A DNA stretch of 64,000 nt from Erythroxylum novogranatense (Eukaryota > Streptophyta > Magnoliopsida > Malpighiales > Erythroxylaceae): the NCBI GenBank assembly GCA_029891385.1, contig CM057225.1, forward strand, positions 15,668,620-15,732,619, read 5' to 3'. Below, piece after piece: positions 11,116 to 22,855 of this stretch. The notes below the pieces were generated by a model, which was given only the letters and a program-made list of their open reading frames with translations, was not told where the DNA came from and made no database searches. Within the stretch, counting starts at the first letter, position 1; each line of letters begins with the position of its first letter. The position numbers and the translations under genes are program-made.

Positions 11116-11132
11116 CACTACAAGAAAACAAC

Positions 11133-11410
11133 ATAATTTGCAACGTTTAAAAAATGTCACAAAATCTCAAAAAACGTTAAAGAATATAATTTGCGACATT
11201 TTAAAAAATGTCATAAAAAACGTCACGGAATGTGGTGTAGGCAAAAGATTTTTGCGACGTTTCCTATAAAATGTCATAGAAAATACTGACATTTTGCGAC
11301 GTTTTAAAAAACGTCAATGAAAGATTGGTCTTTCTACAACGTTTTTTCAATCTTTCAGTGACGTTTTTTTAAATGTCACAGAAAACATTCCGTGATGTCT
11401 TACAAAAATG
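11133..11410. repeat. CACTA left subterminal repeats
   Basis: Short motifs recur in both orientations, for example TTGCAACGTTT, TTGCGACATTTT, GCGACGTTTC, GCGACGTTTT, GTGACGTTTT and AATGTCGC. Pairs face each other as imperfect palindromes. A matching cluster lies at 15880-16050. In CACTA elements such motifs bind the element-encoded DNA-binding protein; that role is inferred here. Confidence 0.75.
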
Positions 11411-11941
11411 TCGCATATAGTATTATTTTTAATTATTATTTTTCCATTTTTTGAAAATCATTTAATTTAATAATTTTTTAATTTTAATAATTATTTTTTA
11501 AAATAAAAATTTTAAATCTTATTTGTTTAATAACTATTCAATATTATTTATGAATTTTATTTATTTATTAATTTTTAATTTTTAGTATATCAAAATCTTA
11601 TAGTAAAGTTAAATTCCAACTTCATAAAGTATGGTGAGCCTTTGCTTTTTTATAACTAAGCTACTGCTTAAATTTTGTTGGATCATAGAGAGAAGGTTAT
11701 GATAATTATAGCAAGACCAAACAAAATGTTGAAACAAGAAGGTTACAACATCCAAACAGTTAACTTTGAAACAATTACGCAAACTAGGAATAAAGATCCA
11801 AACACAACATCCATTTTGATTCCTTATTCCATAATAATAATTATATAAGAATGCAATCATTACAGCTAAGAAAACATTGTCAATTGCGACAACCACCATT
11901 CCCAAATTCTACCTTATTATCTTGGATGTCATAAAGTACAC

Positions 11942-12130
11942 TTAAGCTTCATTGCTAAGTTTAACTCTATCTTTGTACAAGCAATATGTCAATTCTCTAG
12001 TTTCGACAAAGAGTTGGAAAAGTTTAACCTTCTCTGGATCTAAGAGTCTCCACTCTGCATTAGTTTTTTTTATTTTCTTTGCACGTTTCTTCTTATGACT
12101 GCATAGCAATGGTTGCATCATTATAAGCAA
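11942..12130 (-). other. Exon-like open stretch of unknown origin in CACTA
   Basis: A 62-codon minus-strand frame rich in Lys and charged residues (HKKKRAKKIKKTNAEWRLLD, then LFVETRELTYCLYKDRVK), ending with a stop. The composition looks protein-like rather than AT noise. I do not recognise the family. It lies downstream of the captured gene on the same strand, so it could be part of it or of a second captured gene. Confidence 0.3.
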
Positions 12131-12149
12131 GAATGAACTTTTGTTAACA

Positions 12150-13960
12150 AAATCACTTCAAAAAGATGCATAACCTGTTAACAGTCCAAAAGATGAGTGG
12201 TGTCAGAATTAGAAAGCACAACACAATTGCCCAAACTAAGCCTACAAAATATTTTAGGAAATTTGAATTTAAACTTCATTAGTTGGCCAAAAATTGACGA
12301 ACAGATAAAAGATATAGCTTATGTTGAATTCAACCTTAGTTAGAAACTTGTAAATAGAAGGTATAATGAACTTACGTGTCCTTAGTATTGATATACATAA
12401 ACTCATGATAGTAAAAGATGTTGAGTTCCACACACAGTATATGAATAAAATTGAGAAAAAAATGCATATTTTAAATAGTTGAAAGCATCAATCTATCTGA
12501 TATTAAGAATTAGAAAGTAACCGGCTATTTACTAAAGAGGAAAATGTAAAAAATGTACAGGTACTTGAGGAATCCGTGTATGAATTACCACTTGATTGAT
12601 AATCATTTACATCAAGTAAAACTTTGTATGCAATTAACTTAATATCAATTTAATTCTTGAACCATATAGGGCTTCTCAAACCTAATTTCAGTTTTATCAT
12701 GTCAGTTTTAGTTGTTCGGACTACATGAAGGTACCAACTTTCCTTGGTTGGAAGGGAAGTACCTTAGATCCAAAAGAAACTCCTTTGGGATATAGTTTAT
12801 TCCTACTCGCAGATTTGATGCAGCTCTGAGATTAATAATCTTAAAAGTACGAGACTCTACATTGACATTATTATCAATAAGAAATCACTGTCCATATATT
12901 ACTTAAAGCTTATTTTTACTTAAGTGATTGAATGAACCAACACTATAGGGGAACTGTCTGCTCTAGATCAAATCACACAATGTGGCTCCACCTTCAAACC
13001 TCCATAACAACTAATATTCAACATCTTTCTTCGAAGAACTCTACGAGTAGATTCAAGATGAGAGTTTTAGTATTTAAGTGAAAAATGAGAAAATAAAAAC
13101 TCATGATCTACAATATAACTAGCTAAATATCTTGAGATAATGATACCTTTAGTTTATATGATAATACTAGTCATAAAAGAGTAACACCTCAAGAAATCCA
13201 TACAAAAATTCGGCACAGCTGCTTGCGTAAGCTTTCAAACACATTCATTCATCCAAATTTCCACAGCTCCTTATTCAGTGGCTTTTCAAAACCAAGTCAC
13301 GTTCCCTCTAGCATTAAGTAAAAAGTATAAATTAGCAACCCACATTTGTTTACTAATCTTTCTCAATCATTCATATCTCACATTCACTTATTATTAAATG
13401 AAAGTAACAAAAGGAACAAAGAAAAAAGTGAATTGCCATTATCTAGTTTCCCATTTGGTGATGCAACACAAAATTTCATGAATAGAGGAGTAAGTGCTTC
13501 TGACTCACTCCTCTATTCATATCCAAGAATTATAGGTCTCACAATGAATCAAAAGATATCCAAGACATAAATGCACAATCAATATCAGAATCCACCAAAA
13601 TAACTGAAACTAATTGAAATAAAATTGTATGTTATGAACCATAAAAAAATTAGGAAACAGATAGAAAAAATGGAAGCAAAAACCTAGAATTAGTAAGACC
13701 TTGTTTCAAACACTTGAAGTACCTTGGAAGAAGCCTTTTTTACTAGAGAAACTCTGTAAACCACTCCAAATGATCATTTAATAGGTACTTGAGGAATCAG
13801 TTAACAAGTTTTGGTACTCTATACATCGTTCATCATTGATGCATCTACAATCAAAGTGAATCACATCAAGTTATGGGCTCCTGCTAATCAGGTGAGTTAA
13901 AATTTACGTTAATTATAAGGTAAATCCAACAAGGAAATCCAGAATGCATACCTGACTAAA
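12150..13960. other. CACTA interior, no gene recognised
   Basis: AT-rich sequence with only short chance ORFs on both strands. I see no transposase motifs, long repeats or RNA genes. It is probably intronic or filler sequence of the CACTA element. Confidence 0.5.
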
Positions 13961-13969
13961 GCAACTTTA

Positions 13970-14258
13970 CCTCTCAGATCATTCAGTTTTGTGCACAACT
14001 TGTCATTTTTGTCTCTCAAGTTATGTATCAGCTCTTCTGCAGCTGCCATTGAATGATATATATACAATTACACTTACAAAGAGACAACTAACTTGGGTTA
14101 TATCCATACAATCTGTACCATAAAAGGGCTTTTGAACTTAATTTCTCATATTGCTACACAAGACTTTTGGTTAGGATGAAGAAATGAGCCTACCAGAGAC
14201 ATAACTCAAAAACTTGACTTCTTGATCTTCATTAGTCTCATCCAACTTGGAGAACTTC
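13970..14258 (-). other. Possible captured exons (coiled-coil-like) in CACTA
   Basis: Two minus-strand open pieces end at good splice donors. The first (about 14258-14192) reads KKKFSKLDETNEDQEVKFL before GGTAGGC. The second (about 14052-13970) reads MAAAEELIHNLRDKNDKLC, TKLNDLRG before GGTAAAG. The second is heptad-like. They lie downstream of the recognised captured gene on the same strand and may be a separate capture. No family is assigned. Confidence 0.35.
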
Positions 14259-14612
14259 TTTTTCGATTTCTACATTTCTCAAAGAAAACTGGATTTATCT
14301 TATTCCATTTTCAATTTCTAGTGAAAACCAAAACCACCCTATAGAGATTTTTATATTTAGCTTTCTCTTTATGCAAATAAAAAACAAATTGACTAAGAAA
14401 ATAGAGTTCAGTAAGTCCATTCCTAAGGTAGTCTCAGTACAGCTTCTGCTCATAACCCTCTTCTCTGCTGTGCTAGAAGACCTCAGTTCTTGCCTTCAAA
14501 ATATCATCTGCATTGAGTTCTTTATAAATTAAGTTAATTATGATTATACGATTGCAATTATAAACAGAATTGCATAACAATGCAGGCTTAAGATCAAAGA
14601 GGACTTGCTCAC

Positions 14613-15695
14613 CATATTCCGAGGAAAACCTATTGGTGTGGCGAGGATGGAAATGAACATAATCGAGATTTAGAGCCTTAACAACCTTAGCTGGTGATAG
14701 AATCGTTGAACAACCTGGTAGGAACATCAACCAACGTTAATTTTCGTGTCGCGTGCAACTCCTAAGCAATGATCTAACGAGCTATTCAAATGCTGGAAAC
14801 TTTATTCTTTACCTTGTTTCTTCTTGTGATTCGGTGGATTGCCATATCTACGAGGTAAAAACACCCCAGTATTGGTGCGCTTTTTTAACACCACCACCAA
14901 GTCCATTGATAATGACTTGTCTCGTACCAGAATTAGTGTGATTGAGCTGAACTTGAGGTGGAGGCCATTCTAATTGGGGAAGAAGAAATGATCTCACTAC
15001 TTTACCATTTTCATAACCCACAAGTCTTGCTTTGTTCTGGAACTGCTCTTGTAAATGGACCTGTTGATATTGGAAACCTCCTTTCAGCTGCTCTCATACC
15101 CAGAACTGTGGTCTTGGTATTTGATCTTAGTTGCAATACTGTAAAATAGAGGACCAAATAAAGCTTCTAATAAACAGATCACGCATGAAATTAAGCATGT
15201 TTCATCTTGTTTAAATAGTCTTTTACTTGATTAATGCATGAAAGAACGTGTCGTTCTTGACAGATATTAAACATCTTACCTTCAATGCTTATCTTCAACC
15301 TAGCTACCTAACCGGTGGCTTTGTAGATAAGATCACATAGGTCGGTGCTCAACTTAAATGACTTCGTAGGTGGCGAGATCTCGGTCTTTGGACTACCATT
15401 ACTAGAAACCGACCAACTCCAGATTCTACTCAACGTTGACTTGGGTGAACCAGCCATGACCCACTTGGACTTCTAATATAAAAAAAGTTACTCCACCCTT
15501 ATTACTCAACAAAGGCTCAATAGCAAAAAGGTAGAGAGAAAAAAGCGGTACCTAAGGTTTGACAGCGAGTTGTTGAGTGAGGCAACGAGTTAGCCCAGAG
15601 AGGAAGTCGTCCTTGTCATCATCATCGCTCTCCGTTGACCCCACAATTGACTCAACCGGAGAGTTGAGAGCAGAAGAAGAGCATAAACCTTGCAT
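14613..15695 (-). pseudogene. Captured four-exon fragment of a plant-specific gene inside CACTA
   Basis: Minus strand. Exon 1 (15695-15552) starts MQGLCSSSALNSPVESIVGS and continues SDDDDKDDFLSGLTRCLTQQ. Exon 2 (15472-15280) has WVMAGSPKSTLSRIWSWSVS and DLIYKATG. Exon 3 (15138-14813) has NKARLVGYENGKVVRSFLLP and TNTGVFLPRRYGNPPNHKKK. Exon 4 (14714-14613) has GCSTILSPAKVVKALNLDYV. Splice sites fit (CAAG/GTAAAG, CCAG/GTTG) and join KKQ to GCST in frame. From memory this resembles an uncharacterised plant family (WVMAGSPQSTLSG, TGVFLPRRY, CSTVLLPARVVQALNL). Exon 1 ends in an in-frame TAG, exon 2 has a stop, and exon 3 has a frameshift. Retained introns mean DNA-level capture. Confidence 0.75.
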
Positions 15696-15879
15696 TGCTT
15701 TTTGCTTGCTGTAGAGAGAAGAAGGCAGAGAGAAGAAACCAATTTCGGGTAGGAAGAAGGTAGAGAGAAGACACCATAGAAGAAACTAGAGAAGAAACCA
15801 GCTGGTGGAAAATGAAGATGCGAGAAGAAAATGTTAATTTTAAATGGCCAACAGTGATGTTTATCCAACATCAACGTCG

Positions 15880-16050
15880 TGGTTTCTATTTCGTGACATT
15901 TTAATTAAAAATATTGCAAAAAGTGCTACAAATTTGCAACGTTTTCGTAAAAAGTCAGAAAAAATTTAAACTTCTCGTGACTTTTTTTAAATATCATGAA
16001 AAGTCTTTACAATCAGTGATATTTTATCAATAAAATGTCGCGAATTGTGT
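15880..16050. repeat. CACTA right subterminal repeats
   Basis: Mirrors the left cluster: TTCGTGACATTTT, TTGCAACGTTTTCG, TCGTGACTTTTTT and AAAATGTCGCG just inside the terminal inverted repeat. Its presence at both ends supports the CACTA call and the 16065 boundary. Confidence 0.7.
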
Positions 16051-16065
16051 TATTTTCTTGTAGTG

Positions 16066-16624
16066 CCAACAAGAGAGAATTTTTAGAAAATTAAATCCTT
16101 ATTATAAAATGTAGCCTTTGGCTTACTAATTTGGAGTTATGTCATTCAATTTTTAATGACTTATGTTTGAACTTAAACACCCACTTATAACCTATGGTTC
16201 TTTTATCATGAGGTAAATATAATAGTTTTCGTATATGATTGATCTCTAAAGCACTATTTTATGTAGTCATGTTTTATGTTAATCCTTCATTTAAATTGGT
16301 TACTTATATGTTTTTGGTTCAATGGAAGGAGCATATTTTAAGCATAGATATAATGAAAGACAAATAAATATTGATAAGAAAACACTTTTGACAGTAAATG
16401 AGGAGGCGAAAATGTGAAAGATCATATTAGAGTACATGATAATCTCTTAGATAAGATAGAGATTGAATAACTTTGGTGGATCTTCTTTGAAAAGTGTTTG
16501 AAAAGAATTTTTTTAATTGAGTAGATTGCTTCTCTTTATTTGCGTTAATGGGAAGAGTTTGATGTTGGATGTCATCATCTATGATCACAGAAGCTAGTAG
16601 TAAAGTTATAGAACAAGGTTCACA
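16066..16624 (-). pseudogene. copia-1 INT-RT linker and RT N-terminal half
   Basis: Minus strand. Near 16480 the translation gives RRSTKVIQSLSYLRDYH, the conserved basic linker between copia integrase and RT. EPKTYK follows near 16320, then LPHDKRTIGYKWVFKFK and an IERH..LV block (the 'GYKWVYKIK...YKARLVAKG' region of copia RT) near 16170. Stops interrupt it. RT continues at 11115 after the CACTA insertion, and the upstream integrase lies beyond A1 at 30290. Confidence 0.82.
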
Positions 16625-17637
16625 TGTTGGACCCCGAACTTTCGGTAGAAATTAGAAATATTAAATGGAATTAAATGAGTGTGTTTGTATAGGTATTGTG
16701 TTATAGATGTTATTGTACTTAAAGGAGATTGATGAGAAATGAAGTGATTGGTTTTGATGACTTTAAAATTTGAGTAGAGTTGTATGAGTTATGAAAGTCA
16801 AAATGAACTAGTTGATTGAAATGGAAGTTGAAAAGCAAGAAATGATTAGTGAAAGTGTTATATTTTGGAGAATTAAGAAATTTGACATTTGGAGTAAAGA
16901 GTTGACTTTTGATTTAGGTAGATTTTGAGAAAATGATCTACATGAAATTTGTAGATCATGTTGAGAGCTTTTCGTAGCCATAAAGTATGCTATTTTCGAT
17001 ATCGGGATTGAAAGTTATGAGTTTTCAAAGTTAAGTGTATTTTGCCTTAGTTTTGGAAAATGCTCTAAGTGTAGGATTGTATATGTTGTGTTTTGAGGTG
17101 ATTTTCGTACTAATGTGTATGGAATGGGATCAAGTAGCCTTCTTGAGAGTTGTAGAGATTGTTTTTATCTTTCCATTGATATAAAGCACAAAAATATTGG
17201 ATAAGGGAGTAGAAAGTTATGATTGTTAGAAGTTTTGATGTTGTTTAGTATGAAGCTGATTGACCAGTCCGTTTGTGTGGAGTTTTTGACCCATTTAAAG
17301 GTCGATCTGATTTTTAAGGCCTTCATGAAAGTTGTAGACGGTTCTTTTACCTTTCTATAGACATCGAGTTTGTCAAATTTGAAGTTTTAGGTCAAAAGTT
17401 ATGATGTTTGCAAGTTGAGGTGTTGTGTAAAGTTTTGAGGAGATTATCAATCGGTTATCTTTGAGTACATTTTTGAACCCTTTAAAGACCGAGCTTGCCT
17501 TCGAGTCCTTCTTGAAAATTGTATATCTTTCTTTTATCTTTCCAACGGTACTGAGTTTGTAAAATTCGGATACAAACTCGGAGCTCGGAGTTAAAAGTTA
17601 TGAGTATTAGAAGTTTGAAGGTCGGATTGGGTGCTAG

Positions 17638-17703
17638 CTGACCTCTGTTGGCCGACCTCTGTTGGCCGACCTCTATTGGCCGACCTCTGTTGGCCGATCG
17701 ATC
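17638..17703 (+). repeat. 14-bp minisatellite in LTR A1 (GTTGGCCGACCTCT)n
   Basis: About four and a half copies of GTTGGCCGACCTCT. The paralogous LTR A2 has about ten copies at the same position (51645-51793), so copy number changes between family members. It lies just before the conserved AATAACTTCTTCGTCCGACA block. Confidence 0.9.
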
Positions 17704-17799
17704 TTCGTTCTGGCCGAGCTTTGATTTTCTGGCCGAGCTCTGACCTCCCTTCACTCTTTTAAGAATAACTTCTTCGTCCGACATCTGATTGATCTGATT

Positions 17800-18560
17800 A
17801 TTTTTGTAAATTAAAATAGAGACATGGAGCTACAAATATTATGAAGGAGCTGAACTATAATGTAGCCTCTAAGACTTCCAAATTCAGGTCGGAAGTTTAG
17901 TGTAGTGTTCAGTCTCGGTGTTGTAATAGCTGAATAGTGTTCAACATTTTGGAGATATCTCGATCAGTAGAGCTCTGATTGAGTTGATTCTTATTGATAA
18001 TTAAAATAAAGACATGGGGCTACAAATGTTATGAAGGAGTCGAGCTATAATGTAGCCTATAAGACTTCCAAATTCAGGTCGGAAGTTTAGTGTAGTGTTC
18101 AGTCTCGGTGTTGTAATGGCTGAACAGTGTTCAGTATTTTGGAGATATCTCGATCAGTAGAGCTTCGATTGAGTTGATTCTTGTTGCTAATTAAAATAGA
18201 GACATGGATCTACAAATGTTATGAAGGATCCGAGCTATAATGTAGCTTATAAGACTTCCAAATTAAGGTCGGAAGTTAGATGTAGTGTTCAGTATCGATT
18301 TTGTAATGGCCGAATAGACTTCGGTATTTTTTAGATATCTCGATCGGTAGAGCTCCGATCAATCTGATTCTTTTTGGAAATTAAAATAGAGACATGGGAA
18401 GACAAATGTTATGAAGGATTCGAGCTATAATTTAGCCTCTAAGACTTCCAAATTCGGGTCGGAAGTTAGGTGTAGTGTTCAGCCTCGGGTCTAAAGAACA
18501 AACTTCAATATTTTTGAGATATCTTGAGCTATAGAGCTCCGATCGATCCGATTCTTGAAG
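17800..18560 (+). repeat. Four tandem 190-bp units in LTR A1
   Basis: The phrase GACATGG starts units at 17821, 18011, 18201 and 18391, exactly 190 bp apart. Each unit also holds ATGAAGGA..CGAGCTATAAT, AGACTTCCAAATTC and GAGATATCTCGATC. Paralogue A2 has only two units (from about 51913 and 52104), so the array expanded or contracted within the family. Confidence 0.9.
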
Positions 18561-18766
18561 CGATGGATTCGTAAGACATAGAGGGACATTTCCCAAAAAG
18601 AAATTCTTGGCAAATGGCTTCTTTACTTGATCGAAATTATCAGACAAGATGTCAGTTTTAAAGACCAAGGAAGGGGCAATTTTAGAAGTTTACTTAAAGG
18701 GTTAAGTTTATAGGCTTAAATGGAGGGGCATATGGGTCATTCCTCATTCATTAAATGACATGGCAC

Positions 18767-18905
18767 TATAAAAGTAAGAGGGCTGTCATTGTTTGAAGGA
18801 AAAGCCCAAAACTTATAATCAAAGGAAAGAAAGAATAAGAGAATAAGAGAGAAGAGAGAAGGGAGACCAAGCTTCGGTGAAAGAAAAGAGAGAGAGCTAG
18901 GGTTT
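18767..18905 (+). promoter_or_regulatory. LTR A1 core promoter: TATA box and downstream telo-box
   Basis: TATAAAA at 18767-18773 is followed by a purine-rich leader (GAGAGAAGAGAGAAGG) and CTAGGGTTT at 18897-18905, the reverse of the plant telo-box AAACCCTAG. The same order occurs in A2 (52441, 52563) and B (49536, 49645). The promoter role is inferred from motif and position. Confidence 0.6.
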
Positions 18906-19560
18906 GATTTTTAAGGGTCTTCAAGCAAGCTTTCCATGTTTCTTCATGAAGAAAAAACGTGGAGGATGACGAGAGCTCCAAAATGAGCTAAGAAATCTGA
19001 AAATTTGTGAAGGATGAGGTAAGACCTGAAATTTTGATTTGTGAATTTTGGAAGATTGTTGGTTTAGAATCATGGAAAATGATATGGGCTTGTGTATTAT
19101 GGAGTCAATTTTGGTGATTTCTTAGTATTATGGGTTTAATTTTGGATGGAAATTAATTAGGGTTATGCCCAATTTTATGAATTGGGGTTTTTGAAAATTG
19201 GTGATTTAGATAGCTTAATTATGTGTGGAATTAGTGTTTTCTAAGTTCAATATTAAGGATTATGTCATTTATGAGGTCGAATTTGTGTGACATTGGTGTA
19301 GGGAATTTTCAATTGGGAGAATAAAAGAAGAAATGGTCAAATTGAAGTTAAGGACAAGCTTCTAGCATCGATTCGAGGTGGGTACCTGTTTATAATATAT
19401 TTATAAGCCACTACTGCTTTCCTTAAACAAAGAGATTTTCTGATTTCAAATTGCATCATAAATGTTGCATCATTGTATGAATGATTTGAAAAATCATTAT
19501 TAATTCAATGCATGAACTTTTGATGAATTGTAAAATACATTTGTGTTATGCCTCGAAAAC

Positions 19561-21474
19561 TGTAAGTGTAAGTTGACTTACACGCATTCAGTACCGATAA
19601 GTCAACATGTACATGGGGTGAGTTGACTTATGCAAGGACGGAACTGTTTAAATTGTGCCCTAAAGGCAATCCCCTTTAGCGTTTTGTTCAAAGTCGTATC
19701 TGACTTTATGAATAAATAAAGAAAGGCATATTTCATTAATTTGATATTCATGAACATTGTTTATGAATTGATATGGATCTTTAATCGAATTAATGAAGTC
19801 CATGATATTTGACATAGCATGAAGGAAATTATGATGCGATCATACTATCGAGATTCCTATCATGTGCAATTATGTCATTATCTAAATTATCCTAGTCATA
19901 GGATTAATGAGACTGGACATCATTAATCCGGATAGACTAGCACATGTCATATTCCTTGATTGGATCAGCGGTGGATCTCGTAAAGCGTAAATATGAGATA
20001 TTTTAGAATTGACATGTGGATGCTTACTAGCGGTCGTAAGTACATTGGATGACTGTCATGAGATCATCACATGGATATCTTATTCTAATGTCGGTGATAA
20101 TCTCATCATAGCAATGGTGCAAGTATCCTTAGACTTGAGGTACTCGAGGATATCTTGATATCCGATCCTGCTTTGACTCCATTTCTTGTTGCCTTCCGAG
20201 GTAACTCATAGGGTGGTGCTTGGAGTGCAGTTTGAGGTATTCAAGGTAATTGAGTAGCCAATAAAGGATTCACCACTTCGGAATAATGAAGAGATACCCA
20301 TGGCCTCTTGTAAGGATCATTACTTGAAAGTCTTTGGCCAAAGCAGATATGTCATGAAGATTGTCTTCAGGGACATATATAGTAATGGATCCTGGACAGG
20401 AACTAAAATCACTTGGGCTAGACTTAGTCTAGTAAGAGTTGACACTTTGACCATACTCATAACCAAGTGGGGTATAGGATGGTGAAAGGACGAATTGCAC
20501 AGAATTGACTATGGAAGGGTTTGTGATCCGTTCGTGATGAATACATCAAACCGATTACTTTCCGGTCAATTGGGGGTCATGATGTGTTGCTAGATACCGC
20601 TCATGACTTGCTTAGATTAATTGTTAATCTAAGTGGCCAACATAACCGGGAGCCTAAAGGGTCACACGCATAAGAGTGTCTCAGAGAATCTGTAAAATAG
20701 TAATTGGACAGAGTTCCAATTATGGAGAGCATTAGGATTAAATCGATCCCGATGAGATTGGGATATGTCCCGATGAGATCGCGACATCGATATTGCTAAG
20801 AAAGGTTTTGAGTTGTTTCAAGACCGGAGCCGATAAGAGTAGGGTAGGACCCATTCATTGGACTGGACCTTAGCAATTATATATTAATTGATTAATTAAT
20901 TAATTAATTAATTAATTAATTAATATATAAGCCATGTGTGCGTGGATGGTTGGAAGAAGCAAAGGAAGTTTCTTGAATTTTGCTTAGTCATCAATGCATT
21001 AAATGCATAAAAGACAAAAGAATGAAATATAAAGATGTGTGATGCTCGTTCATGTAGAGTGGGCATACGATGCTCCTTTCTTCTTTGTCTTTGAGAAAGG
21101 CTCTTGGAGAAAAGAATTTGGAGAAATTCAAAGAGCATCATCGTGGATTGCAAAGGAAGGAAGGAAAAGAGTTTTTCATTCTTCAAGCTTTCCATCATCT
21201 TCTTCATCTCCTCTTCAACGTGGTTTCCAAGCTCTCCAGGACAGAGGTAGGGTCTAGCAGCCTTTAATCTGTTCTAGCTATTCCCGGGTCAAAAGAGTTT
21301 GACTCGGTTAGGTTCTCTGATCTCTGCGTGGATCACCTTTAGAGATAGTCTCTTTGGCTATTTAGGTTGATGTCTTCATACCGATACCGGATCCTGGCGT
21401 TCGGAAAGTCCGGGAACAAAAATTTTTGTTTTCCGCTGCCGTACATATGATGTACCTCCCGGGATGTTCCTACA
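19561..21474 (+). repeat. copia-2 5' LTR (1914 bp)
   Basis: Starts TGTAAGTGTAAGTTGACTTA and ends GGGATGTTCCTACA, immediately before the PBS. It contains an (ATTA)n tract at about 20887-20930 and the short palindromic motif AAGTTGACTT near its start, which resembles the GTCGAC repeats in the leader. It matches 27182-29085. Confidence 0.93.
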
Positions 21475-21475
21475 G

Positions 21476-21487
21476 TGGTATCAGAGC
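21476..21487 (+). promoter_or_regulatory. copia-2 primer binding site
   Basis: TGGTATCAGAGC, a full match to the plant initiator-Met PBS, one base after the LTR end ...CTACA. Confidence 0.95.
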
Positions 21488-22590
21488 GTTTGGTATCCCG
21501 TATGAAGCTAAAACCTAAGCAAGATCAGAAAACCTAATTGCTGTTGATGTTGATGCATGTATACTGTCTGAATTTCGTTTTGCTATAGAGATATGCTTTT
21601 CGAAATTTTTCTGCCCAGGATTGTTCATAACATGTTAGAGAATATGTCTATGAATTTTCAGAATTTATCGATTTGATTTGATATAGTTTTGCTAATTAAT
21701 TCCCTAAGGTTACAGATGCTGTTTTGTGAAACGATTCTGGAACAGGCATGAGTATAAAATCGAGAATAAATTCTAGAAAAATGGTTTTTCATATTTTCCT
21801 TCACCTACATGTCTCTAAGATGTTGGTGAATGTCTTTGAGCATGGAAATTGGATTTCAAGGTGATTGGATATTTATTCACGAATTTATTCTATGCTGTTG
21901 GGAATTGCTGTGCTGATGAACACAGATTTTGAATCGGTTTTGTTATTTAGGTTGACTGAGTTTTGATGGCCTAAAATCCTAAAAAATTCAGGTAGCATGT
22001 TCTGAACATGTAGTAACCTATATAATTTTCTCATGATTTATTGAAATTGTTTCAGTGATCATTTCAAGCAATGTACAGAACTGGACAGTTTTGTGAAAAT
22101 TGTTGGGACTGTTTTGCTTGGCTTGATTGAGTGTGCCTTTTCAGTTCCAATGCCATGCACCATTTTTAATGTGATTAAAATGTGTTATCTTGATGTATTA
22201 TGATTGCCAAGTTGAATTGCTTGAAGTTGCTTTTCCAAGAATTTTTGAATGCCGAATTGGTCACATTAGCGTCTCGTTAGTATATAGCATTATCTTGTTT
22301 GTTTTGACCGTCATAATTTTATGGCATGTGCTGAAGTAAATTTGATAATGTATGTGCTAGCTAGAGATGCTTAGGATGATAATTTGGGTGTTCCTAAATT
22401 GTTTGGAAATTAATGAGTTTTGACTCATTTCAAGTTTTTCATATGGTTTGACCATATAAGGCTTTCATGGTCCAATGAATTGTTCATTGATACATCAAAC
22501 TAACAGTTATTACCTTAGTTATGATGGTATTGTGAATTGGAATTGCATGGATTGAGGAATTAGCCGATTAGATATTATAGCATTCTCCCA

Positions 22591-22855
22591 AATAAGTCGA
22601 CTTATATGGGACATAAGTCGACTTGTTTGTTGGATAAGTCGACTTGTTTGCAGAATAAGTCGACTTGTTCGCTTCGTAAGTCGACTTGTTTGTTTGATAA
22701 GTCGACTTGTTTTCAGAATAAGTCGACTTGTTCTCTACATAAGTCGACTTGTTCATGGGCAGGTGACATAAGTCGACTTGTATTACACAAGTCGACTTGT
22801 GTGTCAAGCAGATGCATAAGTCGACTTGCATTTGATGAAAGTCGACTTGTGGCAT
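22591..22855 (+). repeat. Twelve palindromic GTCGAC repeats (21-bp period) in copia-2 leader
   Basis: Twelve copies of AAGTCGACTT, mostly within ATAAGTCGACTTGT, from the GTCGAC at 22596 to the one at 22841. The first eight are spaced 21 bp apart and the last four are irregular. The core is a perfect palindrome, so both strands read alike (KSTC repeats on plus, KSTY on minus), which explains the two overlapping pseudo-ORFs. Confidence 0.95.

Larger units (their letters stand above)
11116..16065. mobile_element. Non-autonomous CACTA (En/Spm) DNA transposon, 4950 bp
   Basis: The ends are CACTACAAGAAAA and TTTTCTTGTAGTG, with terminal inverted repeats of about 33 bp (11116-11148 and 16033-16065) and five mismatches. 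Flanks are ACA and CCA, an imperfect 3-bp target duplication, and removing the element rejoins copia-1 RT. Motifs around GCGAC(A/G)TTTT and AACGTC repeat near both ends, as in CACTA subterminal regions. I see no TnpA or TnpD/TNP2-like ORF, so it would need a transposase in trans. It carries a host-gene fragment (14613-15695) and other exon-like pieces. Confidence 0.92.

Noticed and set aside
20920..21267. ORFs at 20920-21267 and their near-copies at 28526-28978
   Set aside because: They lie inside the two copia-2 LTRs and differ by frameshifts; they are LTR sequence, not genes.
22591..22855. Evenly spaced repeats resembling a CRISPR array
   Set aside because: The genome is eukaryotic, the repeat is about 14 bp with spacers of about 7 bp, and it lies in a copia leader.
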